Origin: Coxiella sp. RIFCSPHIGHO2_12_FULL_42_15
GTDB lineage: Bacteria; Pseudomonadota; Gammaproteobacteria; Coxiellales; Coxiellaceae
Assembly: GCA_001797285.1 (NCBI GenBank)
Contig: MGOZ01000010.1
Span: forward strand, 10,458 to 45,668
Reading direction: 5' to 3'
Length of the DNA: 35,211 nucleotides
The notes below the pieces were generated by a model, which worked only from the letters and a program-made list of their open reading frames with translations, searched no databases and was not told the DNA's origin. Positions 25,857 through 35,140 of the stretch are shown one piece after another (positions within the stretch are counted from its first letter, which is position 1; every line of letters starts with the position of its first letter). Both the position numbers and the translations under genes were made by a program.

Positions 25857-27680
25857 ATGCGTAATAAAGCAACTCGCTTATCAGAACAACAGGATGCAGA
25901 GGCGCCCGTAAATGAAGAAATTATTCCTCTCAATTCCAACAATCTAGCGCTAAATCATCTGTTGCTTGTCATGCGAAAACTCATGAAAACCAGCGGAAAA
26001 GACAAAGTGATTCTCGCTTCATCCAGTGTTCTCGCTCTCATTTCATCACTCATTTATCCCGAATCTGCTTACAAACTCAGTCTTGAAGCAGGCGATACTC
26101 TTCCCTTGATGGCATTAAAAGTGGGTGGAACCACCATCACTAATGGTGTATTAAATTTATTTTTTATCATGGCGTTTTTATATCCTTTGCTAATGGAACC
26201 TAATTTGCATGATTTTGATATTCAACCCCAATCAATGGGTCACTTTGAATTATCCGTAAAATCCATCGCAGCAATATTTGCTGCTTTTCCTCTGGCTTAT
26301 CTCAGCCGCGACTCCTTTCTGCCAGAAGCAACTGATTTACCCATGATTGGAATACAATGGCTAATTTACACTTCTTTGCAATATTATAGCGCTGCACGAC
26401 TCTATGATCGAATTGGAAATTTTATTAATAAGCTGCGAGGCATTGTACCAAGCAATTCCGAAATGTATAGCGTAAAATTGCTTAATAAATTTGAAGATCG
26501 AGTTAATAAGTTTAAATTTTTATTGAAATCGAATCCAAACTACCGAAAAAATCCAACACTACAAATAATGCTCGAACATCTCTCCCCCGCGCGACAAGCA
26601 TTAAAAAATAATCCTAACCTAAATTCAGAAGTTGCAAGAGTACACATGGCTAATATCATCGCGCTTCTGTTGCAATCCAATGAAATTGCTCGAATTACAA
26701 CAACACAAAGTCTTCCCGGACGATGGTACATCACCTTGATGACTCTTTTGGCGCAACTGACTGCATCCTCTACGGTATTAGCCTACACCTATGCAACCCA
26801 ACAAGGCCTTACAGATGCATGGGGAGATCCCGCGTTAGCATGGGGCTTTACAGTACCCGCGATGGGTATATTTGCTTATCTCATTTTGCAATTCGTTAAA
26901 ACCATTGTAACGTCTATTGCAACCACCGGTTATCGAATGGGAATCGATCCAAATAAACCGTGGTCGGGTTCTGAAAATGCCCCCACGTGCTTACAATTTC
27001 TCGGTCGGCACTGTTTTCCCCATGCCATGTATAATTTACCCGTTTTTTCAATGCTGAGCCTCGCCGCTTTGTACTTTTTGGGCTGCTTTTCATGGGCGAC
27101 CAGTGTTTATCTCACTGAAAAAGCCGCTGAAAATATGTTTCACTTTATGCGTCCCATTGAATTATGGCTTGGAATGGCTATGTTTGTAACAACCGCATTC
27201 AATACCTTTGCTGCACCCATCGTTGATAATGGGATGGCAAGTTCTCTCTTACGCTCTCACTATGCGGACACAGACTCCGGACAATTTCAATTACTCATTG
27301 ATACCTTCGATGCTTGGCTAAAAGATTTAAAAGAAGCGGGGCCTGATAATGCACTTTATTTATTGGCTGAATTATTGGGTATTCAGCACCTGTCAGCCGA
27401 CGAAAAAATGGAGGAAGCTATCCAAAAAATCTCCGACACCCCCAAAAAATTGATTTCGCAATTGGTGAGTGACTCTAATGGCAACGAAGTGAGTGATCAG
27501 TATCAAGAAGCGGCGCTCTATTTAAATGTCAATGAACGTAGTGCATTAGCGGCCATCGTTAATGCCAAACAGATTGAATATCATGAACGTTCCTGTTGGA
27601 ATTTCTTTAGCCTTCGTCGTAATGAAACCCATGTGCGACAGCCGTTTATTAATCCTCGCTTATCGCCTTCGTCTTCGTAA
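25857..27680 (+). CDS. Polytopic membrane protein of unknown function (607 residues)
   Basis: I do not recognise the family. AAGGA precedes the ATG at 25857. About eight hydrophobic segments are visible, in two groups: near residues 52-68, 93-113, 132-148 and 163-177, then 289-312, 325-348, 396-416 and 433-455. Between the groups is a cytoplasmic-looking loop rich in Asn and Lys (about 190-285), and the last 150 residues are soluble and acidic (ADEKMEEAIQKISDTPKK). The layout resembles host-manipulating or lineage-specific membrane proteins of Legionellales, but no motif proves this. A strong terminator follows directly. It is monocistronic. Confidence 0.8.
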   Translation: MRNKATRLSEQQDAEAPVNEEIIPLNSNNLALNHLLLVMRKLMKTSGKDKVILASSSVLALISSLIYPESAYKLSLEAGDTLPLMALKVGGTTITNGVLNLFFIMAFLYPLLMEPNLHDFDIQPQSMGHFELSVKSIAAIFAAFPLAYLSRDSFLPEATDLPMIGIQWLIYTSLQYYSAARLYDRIGNFINKLRGIVPSNSEMYSVKLLNKFEDRVNKFKFLLKSNPNYRKNPTLQIMLEHLSPARQALKNNPNLNSEVARVHMANIIALLLQSNEIARITTTQSLPGRWYITLMTLLAQLTASSTVLAYTYATQQGLTDAWGDPALAWGFTVPAMGIFAYLILQFVKTIVTSIATTGYRMGIDPNKPWSGSENAPTCLQFLGRHCFPHAMYNLPVFSMLSLAALYFLGCFSWATSVYLTEKAAENMFHFMRPIELWLGMAMFVTTAFNTFAAPIVDNGMASSLLRSHYADTDSGQFQLLIDTFDAWLKDLKEAGPDNALYLLAELLGIQHLSADEKMEEAIQKISDTPKKLISQLVSDSNGNEVSDQYQEAALYLNVNERSALAAIVNAKQIEYHERSCWNFFSLRRNETHVRQPFINPRLSPSSS

Positions 27681-27681
27681 T

Positions 27682-27716
27682 AAAAATCCCCGGGCTGACG
27701 CCCGGGGTATTTTTTT
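27682..27716. terminator. Bidirectional rho-independent terminator
   Basis: Perfect 8-bp stem CCCCGGGC/GCCCGGGG (27688-27695, 27700-27707), TGAC loop, T-tract at 27710-27716 on plus and a run of A on the other side. It serves the 607-residue gene and the convergent O-methyltransferase gene. Confidence 0.9.
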
Positions 27717-27728
27717 ACAGCGACTAAG

Positions 27729-28388
27729 TCAACGCACTCGGGCAAGTGTCATCCCATCGCCCAATGGAATAATACTCACACCCACACGTTCATCGGAATG
27801 AAGTCGTTCGTTAAAATGGCGTATAGATCGAGTTTGCGCATCATTCACAGAATCATCAATCACTTTGCCATGCCACAACACATTATCAATAATAATCAAT
27901 CCACCGGGGCGGATGAGCGTCAGTAGCTTTTCAAAATACTGTTGATTGTTATTTTTATCCGCATCAATAAATGCTAAATCAAAACACTTTTCCTGATGTT
28001 GCAAAATCAACTCATCCAATAATGTGAGGCCCGGTGTAATGAATAATTGAATTTTATTAGCAACGCCCGCTTTTTGCCAATATTTCAGGCCCATTTGCGG
28101 AGTCTCTGCTTGAATATCACACGTCATTACCGTTCCCTCTGGCGGTAGCGCCAATGCCATTGCCAAGGTGGTGTAACCGGTTAATGTGCCAATTTCAATA
28201 ACTCGTTTCGCATTGATCAATTGAATCAATAACGCGATGAATTGCGTTTGTTCACGCGCCGCCATCATACGGCCGCTGGGTAATTGCAAGGTCTCATCCC
28301 CCAATTCTTTTAAATAGCGATTTTCGCGCAGTGAATACCGCGCGGCATATTCATATAACGCCAACGAAATTCCTTCAGAGGCCGACAT
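27729..28388 (-). CDS. Class I SAM-dependent O-methyltransferase (catechol-OMT-like)
   Basis: 219 residues, typical length. SAM-binding motif I is VIEIGTLTGYTTLAMA; the acidic loop is MTCDIQAE. The divalent-metal site is indicated by FIDADKNNNQQYF and IIIDNVLWHGKV, both hallmarks of methyltransferase family 3 (CCoAOMT/catechol OMT). It is cytosolic; the physiological acceptor is unknown. AAGG precedes the ATG at 28388, 23 bases after the mltB stop on the same strand, so co-transcription with the lytic transglycosylase is likely. Confidence 0.92.
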   Translation of the reverse strand: MSASEGISLALYEYAARYSLRENRYLKELGDETLQLPSGRMMAAREQTQFIALLIQLINAKRVIEIGTLTGYTTLAMALALPPEGTVMTCDIQAETPQMGLKYWQKAGVANKIQLFITPGLTLLDELILQHQEKCFDLAFIDADKNNNQQYFEKLLTLIRPGGLIIIDNVLWHGKVIDDSVNDAQTRSIRHFNERLHSDERVGVSIIPLGDGMTLARVR

Positions 28389-28411
28389 AATAACCTTGCA
28401 CCTGTCGTTAA

Positions 28412-29404
28412 TTAAAGCGGGCTACGGCAGATTTCTTCCGCTAAATACCCAACCGTTCCGGCATAATAATTCGATCGGTTCCATTTCATAATAACGTTAA
28501 AATTATCGAAAATTAACATATTGGGCCCACCATCGGGACGAATTAATTGCGCCAATAAATTTTTGTCCTCGGGCCATGATTGACCCTTTAACGTTGTTAC
28601 ATGTAGCGCTTCCCATTCAGCCAGTGTTTTTGAAATTTTCTGATTTTCTAAATGAGTTAATGATTCTGGTACATTGACGATTATCGCCCAAGGTTGATCT
28701 TTCTGCCAACCGTTTTTTGATAAATAATTTGCAATAGAAGCAAATACATCAGGATAAGAACTCCAAATATCTTTTTTGCCATCCTGATCGTAATCGACTG
28801 CATAGTTGTGCCAACTGGATGGCAAAAATTGAGGGTGACCGGATGCACCTGCCCATTCACCTTTAAAATCAGCATTTTTAATATGCCCCTCATTTAAAAT
28901 CTGTAACGCATATAATAGTTGCTTACGAAAAAATGTCGCACGACGTGGATCATGCGCTAACGTTGCCAGCGATTGGACTACCGGAAATTTCCCCATAAAA
29001 GTTCCATAACTCGTTTCTAATCCCCACAATGAAACAATAAAGCAAGGATTAACACCATATTTTTGACCAATCTCATTCAACAATGGACGATATTGCTGTA
29101 GCTTTTTGCGACCAATCGCAATGCGATATTGATCAGCGCGTGTGTTACGGTATTTCAAAAAAGTGAGTCGTTTTTCAGGTTGATGCTTATCGTAACTGAG
29201 TACCGTACGATTAGGGGCTTTGATATTTTGAAATACTTCGTCAAATAATTCAGGTCGAATGCCTTGATCAATCGCTTCTTGACGTAAAGTTCGCAGCCAT
29301 TCCGACCAACTTTCTTGCTGTGCAGCAAAAACGTTTTGCAGTGATAAAGAAAATAAAATACCGCTCATGAAACAGGTCGTTAACAGGAATTTCTTAAATC
29401 GCAT
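28412..29404 (-). CDS. mltB: MltB-type lytic murein transglycosylase (GH103)
   Basis: 330 residues with a signal peptide (about 1-27, cut near VFA|AQQ). There is no lipobox, so the mature enzyme is periplasmic rather than a lipoprotein. It cleaves the MurNAc-GlcNAc bond with formation of 1,6-anhydroMurNAc. Catalytic Glu lies in LWGLETSYGTFMGKFPVVQSL, and the second family motif is EWAGASGHPQFLPSSW. The DQDGKKDIW segment matches the EF-hand-like calcium site of MltB. AAAGGAG precedes the ATG. The gene lies between bioD and the methyltransferase gene, all on minus. Confidence 0.92.
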   Translation of the reverse strand: MRFKKFLLTTCFMSGILFSLSLQNVFAAQQESWSEWLRTLRQEAIDQGIRPELFDEVFQNIKAPNRTVLSYDKHQPEKRLTFLKYRNTRADQYRIAIGRKKLQQYRPLLNEIGQKYGVNPCFIVSLWGLETSYGTFMGKFPVVQSLATLAHDPRRATFFRKQLLYALQILNEGHIKNADFKGEWAGASGHPQFLPSSWHNYAVDYDQDGKKDIWSSYPDVFASIANYLSKNGWQKDQPWAIIVNVPESLTHLENQKISKTLAEWEALHVTTLKGQSWPEDKNLLAQLIRPDGGPNMLIFDNFNVIMKWNRSNYYAGTVGYLAEEICRSPL

Positions 29405-29473
29405 TGTATGTAGCTCCTTTACAATAAGTTGACAGATAATGAGCTTGGGGAATTGCTGCGCATTTGCTGTTAA

Positions 29474-30154
29474 TTAATTATAATTATATAACACCGCGAT
29501 TTTTTCGTTAAAAATAGCGTCTGTTTTGACCATATTGTGTGAAATGACTCCAAGGCAAGGAGCGCTCAAATACGCCTGCAACGTGAGTACATTTTCCGTG
29601 GCATATGGCATCACCGGATCGATATGGTTTGCCACCCATCCCATCAAAGATACCCCTTGCTGCTGCATGATTTTAGTGGTTAATAACGCATGATTTAAGC
29701 AACCCAGCTTGATACCCACCACAAGGATGACAGGCCAAGAATACGCAATGACGACATCCGCCAACGTCTGGTATTGATTTAATGGCACCAACCACCCCCC
29801 TGCCCCTTCAATAACGGTAAAATCAGCCGGTATCGATAAAGCAGGCTGACAGCGCTGCTGCAAATAGGCAACGGATAATGGTTGCGATGCTTCTTGTGCC
29901 GCAATATGTGGTGCAATGGGCAGCCGAAAAGCCATAGGATTGATGGTTTCATAAGGAAGTTGGAACGAACTGAGTGATTGCAACTGCAGTGCGTCTGAAT
30001 TTCGCAACCCCTGTGGCGTCAGCTCACAGCCCGAAGCAACGGGCTTAACGCCCAACACGGAGTGACCACGGTTTTTTAAAAAGTGCAACAGTGCACAAGC
30101 GACCGTTGTTTTACCCACATGTGTGTCTGTACCTGCAACAAAAATTTTTTTCAT
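29474..30154 (-). CDS. bioD: Dethiobiotin synthetase
   Basis: 226 residues, typical length. ATP-dependent closure of the ureido ring of 7,8-diaminononanoate with CO2. The P-loop GTDTHVGKTTVA is at the N-terminus, KPVASGCE binds the substrate, and VIEGAGGWLVPL is the conserved switch motif. It is the last gene of bioBFHCD; its ATG overlaps the bioC stop as ATGA. Confidence 0.96.
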   Translation of the reverse strand: MKKIFVAGTDTHVGKTTVACALLHFLKNRGHSVLGVKPVASGCELTPQGLRNSDALQLQSLSSFQLPYETINPMAFRLPIAPHIAAQEASQPLSVAYLQQRCQPALSIPADFTVIEGAGGWLVPLNQYQTLADVVIAYSWPVILVVGIKLGCLNHALLTTKIMQQQGVSLMGWVANHIDPVMPYATENVLTLQAYLSAPCLGVISHNMVKTDAIFNEKIAVLYNYN

Positions 30155-30918
30155 CGTTCTATTTTCCGAAGAATACAGGTCGCTACGTTAAAGGAAGCAT
30201 TGATGGGATGCGAGCCTTTGGATAATATTATTTTTTGATGGTATTCTCTCATGGTGCTAAAGCTTTTTTTCTCCGCCGTATAATTGGCCCCCGTTTTCTT
30301 AAAAAAAGCAATGAGACTCCACAAATCTTGAAAATGTTTTTCATGGGTTGCTGTTTCAAACAGCCGCTCCTCAACCGGCAATTGCCGCAATAGCGCATTA
30401 AGAAACTGCGTCGAATAAAATGAATTGATGTTTAATAACTCACGGACATTTTCTAAAGTACCCTCAACAAAAAGGGTAAATGCTAAAAAACCACCGACTT
30501 TAAGGCAACGCAATAATTCTTGTAATGTCGCGACAAGATCAAAACTCCACTGCAACGTCATGTTTGAAAAAATCAATTCCATTGAATTCGAAAAAAAAGG
30601 CAGGAAATTAAAATCACCGACCAAACAATTTTTTCGATGCCTTAACAGGTTCTGCTGACAACGCATAACCATTTTAGTGGAAATATCAATCGGAAAAATA
30701 CGCGCAATAGAGAGATGCTCAACAAGTTGGTTCGTTAATAAACCCGTACCACAACCCACATCCGCGCTCATCAGAAATCCCGTCGCTTGTTTTTGAATCG
30801 CCCTCACCAACTGCAACCCAACTTGAAATTGTAATTCTGCATAAGAATCGTAACTGTCGGCAGCACGATCGAAACAACGCATAATCGAACGTCGACGCAT
30901 TAACGCCACATCAGTCAT
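30151..30918 (-). CDS. bioC: Malonyl-ACP O-methyltransferase
   Basis: 255 residues. It methylates malonyl-ACP to start pimelate synthesis. The N-terminal CFDRAADSYDSYAELQ is typical of BioC; SAM motif I is SADVGCGTGLLT, and SNMTLQWSFD matches the conserved SNLAVQWC-like segment. The ATG at 30918 has a GGGAG site inside the end of bioH and overlaps that gene by eight bases. An upstream start at 30939 is open but has no site. Position between bioH and bioD fits the pathway. Confidence 0.94.
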   Translation of the reverse strand: MTDVALMRRRSIMRCFDRAADSYDSYAELQFQVGLQLVRAIQKQATGFLMSADVGCGTGLLTNQLVEHLSIARIFPIDISTKMVMRCQQNLLRHRKNCLVGDFNFLPFFSNSMELIFSNMTLQWSFDLVATLQELLRCLKVGGFLAFTLFVEGTLENVRELLNINSFYSTQFLNALLRQLPVEERLFETATHEKHFQDLWSLIAFFKKTGANYTAEKKSFSTMREYHQKIILSKGSHPINASFNVATCILRKIER

Positions 30919-31648
30919 CCAAGAACTCCCGCAGCACACTTAAAAAAACATCGCGATGCGTGAGAAACGGAAGATGACCTGCCGCTGGAATAATGACTCG
31001 AGGAAAACTAACATTAACGGGAGTCAATAGATCCTTTTCACCGGTTAAATGGAAATGGCTGCAATGAATCTGCTGCATTTCACGGCGTAAATCGCCTTCT
31101 CGCATCAGTGACAGTGCCGATAACAAGGTTGGCTTTGATGGAACGCCCTGCTGAAACAACCTGTTTGCCAGGGGAATAAAATAGCGCCGATGATCAGCGT
31201 GATCCGCCAACAATAGGGTAAGAAATCGTTTTAATCCTTGTTGAGGGTGATGCTGAATGTCCCTATAGAACCGCTGGAAATCTTGATGATGAACACCTCG
31301 CCAGTTTTCTGCCTCTAAAAAACACGGCGTACTCCCCACCGTCACCAATTTTTGCACGCGTTCCGGCACATAAACAGCCAACGCCATCGCAATAAAGCCA
31401 CCCAAGGACCAACCACAATACTGCGCTTGCTGAGGTAAAACGGGTAATAATGCTTGAATTAAATGTGGTAAATTGTCGGGAAATGCGCTATGGCGACTTA
31501 ACCCAAACCCCGGTAAATCCAGTAAATGCAGCGTAAAATGCGTTTGTAAATGGTTAACCAGTTCTTGCCAAATTTCACTGTGAAAACCAAATCCATGTAA
31601 TAATACGAGATTTGGACCACAACCTATTTTTTTATGATAAATCGTCAT
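30911..31648 (-). CDS. bioH: Pimeloyl-ACP methyl ester carboxylesterase
   Basis: 245-residue alpha/beta hydrolase that removes the methyl group once pimeloyl-ACP is complete. The oxyanion region is LLHGFGFHSEIW, the nucleophile elbow is GWSLGG, an Asp lies in TGEKDLLTPV, and the catalytic His is in AGHLPFLTH. The start at 31648 lies 17 bases inside the end of bioF and has a poor ribosome-binding site, so translation probably depends on coupling. The position between bioF and bioC supports BioH over other hydrolases. Confidence 0.92.
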   Translation of the reverse strand: MTIYHKKIGCGPNLVLLHGFGFHSEIWQELVNHLQTHFTLHLLDLPGFGLSRHSAFPDNLPHLIQALLPVLPQQAQYCGWSLGGFIAMALAVYVPERVQKLVTVGSTPCFLEAENWRGVHHQDFQRFYRDIQHHPQQGLKRFLTLLLADHADHRRYFIPLANRLFQQGVPSKPTLLSALSLMREGDLRREMQQIHCSHFHLTGEKDLLTPVNVSFPRVIIPAAGHLPFLTHRDVFLSVLREFLDD

Positions 31649-32762
31649 AATGGTATTTAATCGTTTGCAACAGTCGATCAATATGCGGCTTTTCGTGTAA
31701 ACACGTCAAGGTGACTCGCAAGCAAGCCCCATGTTCCGGAACCGTTGGTGGGCGCATCGCATTTAATAAAATCCCGGTTTGTAATAAACGTTCGCTGAGC
31801 TGTTGTGCCTTCTGCGAAGATCCGATGATAATCGGCTGTATCGGCGTTAAAGAAGACATCAGCGGCAAATTGAAATACCGCGCCTGCTGCCGAAAATACG
31901 CAATCAATTTTTGTAATTTCGCGCGACGCCAACTTTCTTTCTCAACACACTGTAAGCTGACAAGTCCGGCGACCGCTAATGCCGGCGGCAATGCATGGGT
32001 ATAGATATACGGTCGTGCGAACTGCACCAAAGATTCAATTAAAGCAAAAGATCCTGCTACGATAGCGCCCATCACACCAAATGCTTTTGCCAACGGACAC
32101 ATTAAAATGGGAATTTCCTCTTGAGCAAATGATCCCGCGATCCCAGCACCGTGCTCACCCAGTATTCCAATACCATGCGCATCGTCGATCACTAGAGTGG
32201 CTTGGTGCCGTTGCGAAATCTCCACTAATTGCGCAATATCCGCTTGATTTCCTTGCATGCTAAATACACTATCGGACACAATGAATTTTCTTCCGGCGCC
32301 CATAGGTTGCATTAATAACGCATTCAGTTGACAATAATCTAAATGCGGATAACGACGCAATTTTGCTTGCGATAATCGAATGGCATCAATCAATGAAGCA
32401 TGGATATATTTATCCGCAAAAATAGTGTCACCTTGATTTGCCAATACACTCAACAAACCTAAATTTGCCATATAACCACATGAAAATAAGAGTGCCGCAT
32501 CACGCTTAAGAAATTTTGCAAAAGCAAGTTCCAACGCTTGATGGGCTTCTGTATATCCCGCCACTAATGGTGAGGAAGAACCGCTAACACCATAAGCATC
32601 AACACCTTGTTTTACCGCGGCAATGACGTCGGGATGTTGTGCCATTCCTAAATAATCATTACTGCAGAACACCCACTGTTCAGCCGTACGCCGACATCGT
32701 TTTCGATACAAATGCTTTTGTTGATGTTGTAAAACACGCTCAGTGAGTTGTGTTTGCATCAT
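31632..32762 (-). CDS. bioF: 8-amino-7-oxononanoate synthase
   Basis: 376-residue PLP enzyme that condenses pimeloyl-ACP with alanine. The conserved segments are [26 protein letters not shown] [30 protein letters not shown], and the PLP-lysine region [16 protein letters not shown]. The start of that motif, CPLAKA, departs from the usual TLGKA or TLSKA, but the lysine is kept. Start at 32762 overlaps the bioB stop as ATGA. Confidence 0.95.
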   Translation of the reverse strand: MMQTQLTERVLQHQQKHLYRKRCRRTAEQWVFCSNDYLGMAQHPDVIAAVKQGVDAYGVSGSSSPLVAGYTEAHQALELAFAKFLKRDAALLFSCGYMANLGLLSVLANQGDTIFADKYIHASLIDAIRLSQAKLRRYPHLDYCQLNALLMQPMGAGRKFIVSDSVFSMQGNQADIAQLVEISQRHQATLVIDDAHGIGILGEHGAGIAGSFAQEEIPILMCPLAKAFGVMGAIVAGSFALIESLVQFARPYIYTHALPPALAVAGLVSLQCVEKESWRRAKLQKLIAYFRQQARYFNLPLMSSLTPIQPIIIGSSQKAQQLSERLLQTGILLNAMRPPTVPEHGACLRVTLTCLHEKPHIDRLLQTIKYHYDDLS

Positions 32763-33727
32763 ACCGGAGCCACATCATACCCCTTTTGATTAATGCCAAG
32801 TTTTTGAAACAACTGCACATCGCGTTCACACTCGGGGTTTTTCGTCGTTAATAATTTTTCACCGTAAAAAATTGAATTCGCACCCGCAAAAAAACACAGT
32901 GCTTGCATTTCATCCGACATTTTTTCACGCCCAGCGGATAAACGTACCACTGACTTCGGCATAATAATACGTGCTACCGCAATCGTTCGAATGAATTCTA
33001 AGTTATCTAACGGTAATTGTTTTTCAAGCGGAGTCCCTTGTACAGAGACCAAACGATTGATGGGAACGCTTTCAGGATGTTCTGGCAAATTCGCCAACGC
33101 ACGCAAAAACTCAATGCGATCCATTCGTGTTTCTCCTAAACCAACAATACCTCCACAGCAAACTTTAATTCCCGCATGACGCACATGGGCTAACGTATCT
33201 ATTCGATCTTGAAAACAACGTGTTGTGATAATTTTTTCGTAATATTCTGGCGAAGTATCGATATTATGATTGTAATAGTCCAAGCCCGCCGCGTGTAATT
33301 CCTGCGCTTGTTCTTCTGTTAACATCCCTAATGTCATACAGGTTTCTAACCCGAGCGATTTCACTTCCTTCACAATTTCAGCGATTTTGGGCATTTCTTT
33401 TTTAGGAAGATGGCGCCACGCCGCTCCCATACAAAAGCGGGTTGCACCACTGGCTTTTGCTTCACGCGCTTTTTCAACAATGGCATTGAGCTCCATTAAT
33501 TTTTCTTTTGATAAACCCGTATGGTAGTGGCCACTTTGCGGACAATACGCACAATCTTCTGGACAGGCACCCGTTTTAATACTCAATAAAGTGCTGACTT
33601 GCACTTCATTGGCGGGAAAATATTGCCGATGCGTACCATGAGCTTGCCACAGTAAATCATTAAAGGGTAAATCAAACAGAACCGCAATTTGCGAGGGGGT
33701 CCAATCATGATGAAGCGCTTCAGTCAT
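32759..33727 (-). CDS. bioB: Biotin synthase
   Basis: Radical-SAM enzyme of about 322 residues that inserts sulphur into dethiobiotin. The [4Fe-4S] motif is CPEDCAYC. The [2Fe-2S] ligands are present in [24 protein letters not shown] and the Arg of RLSAGRE. An AGGAT site suits the ATG at 33727; a GTG at 33736 is only two bases from it. First gene of the bioBFHCD operon, driven by the promoter at 33761-33788. Confidence 0.96.
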   Translation of the reverse strand: MTEALHHDWTPSQIAVLFDLPFNDLLWQAHGTHRQYFPANEVQVSTLLSIKTGACPEDCAYCPQSGHYHTGLSKEKLMELNAIVEKAREAKASGATRFCMGAAWRHLPKKEMPKIAEIVKEVKSLGLETCMTLGMLTEEQAQELHAAGLDYYNHNIDTSPEYYEKIITTRCFQDRIDTLAHVRHAGIKVCCGGIVGLGETRMDRIEFLRALANLPEHPESVPINRLVSVQGTPLEKQLPLDNLEFIRTIAVARIIMPKSVVRLSAGREKMSDEMQALCFFAGANSIFYGEKLLTTKNPECERDVQLFQKLGINQKGYDVAPV

Positions 33728-33746
33728 CGCATTCACATCCTATTAC

Positions 33747-33775
33747 TTGAATGGCCTTTCATAATAAATTATTCT
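33747..33775 (+). promoter_or_regulatory. Promoter of bioA
   Basis: Plus strand: -35 TTGAAT (33747-33752), 17-base spacer, -10 TATTCT (33770-33775). The predicted start is near 33782, at the edge of the candidate operator. It faces and overlaps the bioB promoter. Confidence 0.55.
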
Positions 33776-33788
33776 TGATTCCTGTCAA
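33761..33788 (-). promoter_or_regulatory. Promoter of bioBFHCD
   Basis: Minus strand: -35 TTGACA (33783-33788, perfect), 16-base spacer, -10 TATTAT (33761-33766). The leader before bioB is about 25 bases. The -35 box lies inside the left arm of the candidate BirA operator. Confidence 0.78.
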
Positions 33789-33813
33789 CTTTGATTCCTC
33801 AAAAGAGTTAACA
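33783..33813. promoter_or_regulatory. Candidate BirA operator between bioA and bioB
   Basis: TGTCAACT (33783-33790) and AGTTAACA (33806-33813) form an inverted repeat, perfect except for one position, with 15 bases between. The BirA consensus is TTGTAAACC, about 15 bases, GGTTTACAA. The arms match its TGTnAAC/GTTnACA core and its spacing. It covers the bioB -35 box and the bioA start and leader. Confidence 0.6.
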
Positions 33814-33815
33814 AA

Positions 33816-35129
33816 ATGGAAATTATTAATCAATCGTTGCGGCACATCTGGTATCCCTGCTCGCAAATGAAAGACTACGAAACATTCAAGCCACTTTCTA
33901 TCCAATCTGCTTCTGGCAGTTATATTCATCTTAACGATGGGCGCACCCTTATTGATGCTATCTCCAGCTGGTGGTGTAAATCGTTGGGGCACGGTCATCC
34001 GCGTTTAAAACAAGCACTGCTCACGCAATTAAATAAATTCGAACATGTCATTCTTGCCAATACCACACATGAAATCATTGCTCAATTATCGCAAAAACTA
34101 GCAGAGTTGACTTCCTCCCTTAAAAGAGTATTTTATGCGAGCGATGGTTCCTGTGCCGTTGAAATTGCCATGAAAATGAGTGTGCATGCGCATTTGCTAC
34201 AAGGTCAATCACAACGTACGAGATTTATTACTTTGCAAAACAGTTATCATGGCGAAACGAGCGCTGCACTGAGTGTCAGTGATGTTGGGTTGTATCGTGA
34301 ACCGTATAAAGCTTTACTTTTTGCACCGGTTATTATTCACCATATTCCATACGTCAATCACCAACATGACCCCTTGTGGAAAGACATTAGTGCTGATTGG
34401 CCCGATATTGAAAAACAGCTTGAACCTTATCGCAACACCGCTACCGCACTGTTGGTAGAACCTATTTTGCAAGGCGCTGGTGGAATGAGAATTTACAGTC
34501 CTGATTTTTTGCGACGTTTGCGAAAATGGACGGCAGAAAATAATATTTATTTCATCGCCGATGAAATTATGACTGGGTTGGGACGCACCGGTTTACCATT
34601 AGCGTGTCAACATGCGGGAATTGAGCCCGATTTTCTGTGTCTTTCCAAAGGGTTAACATCTGGTTGGCTACCACTGAGCGTTACTTGCACCACCGATGCT
34701 ATTTACGCGTTATTTTACGATGATGATGAATCCGGTAAAGCCTTTCTGCACTCACATACTTTTAGCGGTAACGCACTGGCAGCAAGTGTCGCATTGGAAT
34801 GCTTGCACGTTTTAACAGAAGAAAATATTTACCCGCGCGTAAAAAAAATGGAAATTACCCTGGCGAACCTGATGCAGGAAATTAGCACTGAAACACAGCG
34901 ACTCACGAATATTCGTTATCTGGGTGGCATGGTTGCTGCTGATTTGATTGTTCCTCAAAATAAAACACGCGCCGGCTATGCCGTTTATAAAAAAGCCGTC
35001 GAACTGGGAGCACTTCTGCGTCCGCTGGGCAATACCATTTACTGGCTGCCACCGCTGAATACGGATGACGCTACACTGCACCAATTACAACAGATAACAC
35101 TGGCGGCCATAAAAAATGTGCTTATCTAA
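33816..35129 (+). CDS. bioA: Adenosylmethionine-8-amino-7-oxononanoate aminotransferase
   Basis: 437-residue class III PLP aminotransferase that uses SAM as amino donor. Conserved segments are HIWYPCSQMKDYE, DAISSWWCKSLGHGHP, YHGETSAALSVSD, FIADEIMTGLGRTG and the PLP lysine in LCLSKGLTSGWLPLS. These match BioA rather than other omega-aminotransferases. An AAGAG site lies nine bases before the ATG. Divergent from bioB. The stop TAA begins a short copy of the dispersed repeat. Confidence 0.96.
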   Translation: MEIINQSLRHIWYPCSQMKDYETFKPLSIQSASGSYIHLNDGRTLIDAISSWWCKSLGHGHPRLKQALLTQLNKFEHVILANTTHEIIAQLSQKLAELTSSLKRVFYASDGSCAVEIAMKMSVHAHLLQGQSQRTRFITLQNSYHGETSAALSVSDVGLYREPYKALLFAPVIIHHIPYVNHQHDPLWKDISADWPDIEKQLEPYRNTATALLVEPILQGAGGMRIYSPDFLRRLRKWTAENNIYFIADEIMTGLGRTGLPLACQHAGIEPDFLCLSKGLTSGWLPLSVTCTTDAIYALFYDDDESGKAFLHSHTFSGNALAASVALECLHVLTEENIYPRVKKMEITLANLMQEISTETQRLTNIRYLGGMVAADLIVPQNKTRAGYAVYKKAVELGALLRPLGNTIYWLPPLNTDDATLHQLQQITLAAIKNVLI

Positions 35130-35140
35130 CCTGGATATTT
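35127..35140 (+). repeat. Short copy of the dispersed repeat at the bioA stop
   Basis: TAACCTGGATATTT begins with the bioA stop codon, then diverges (GGATCCGTTG). A TATAAT box at 35174-35179 follows but lacks a convincing -35 box. No gene start is visible before the window ends. Confidence 0.55.
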
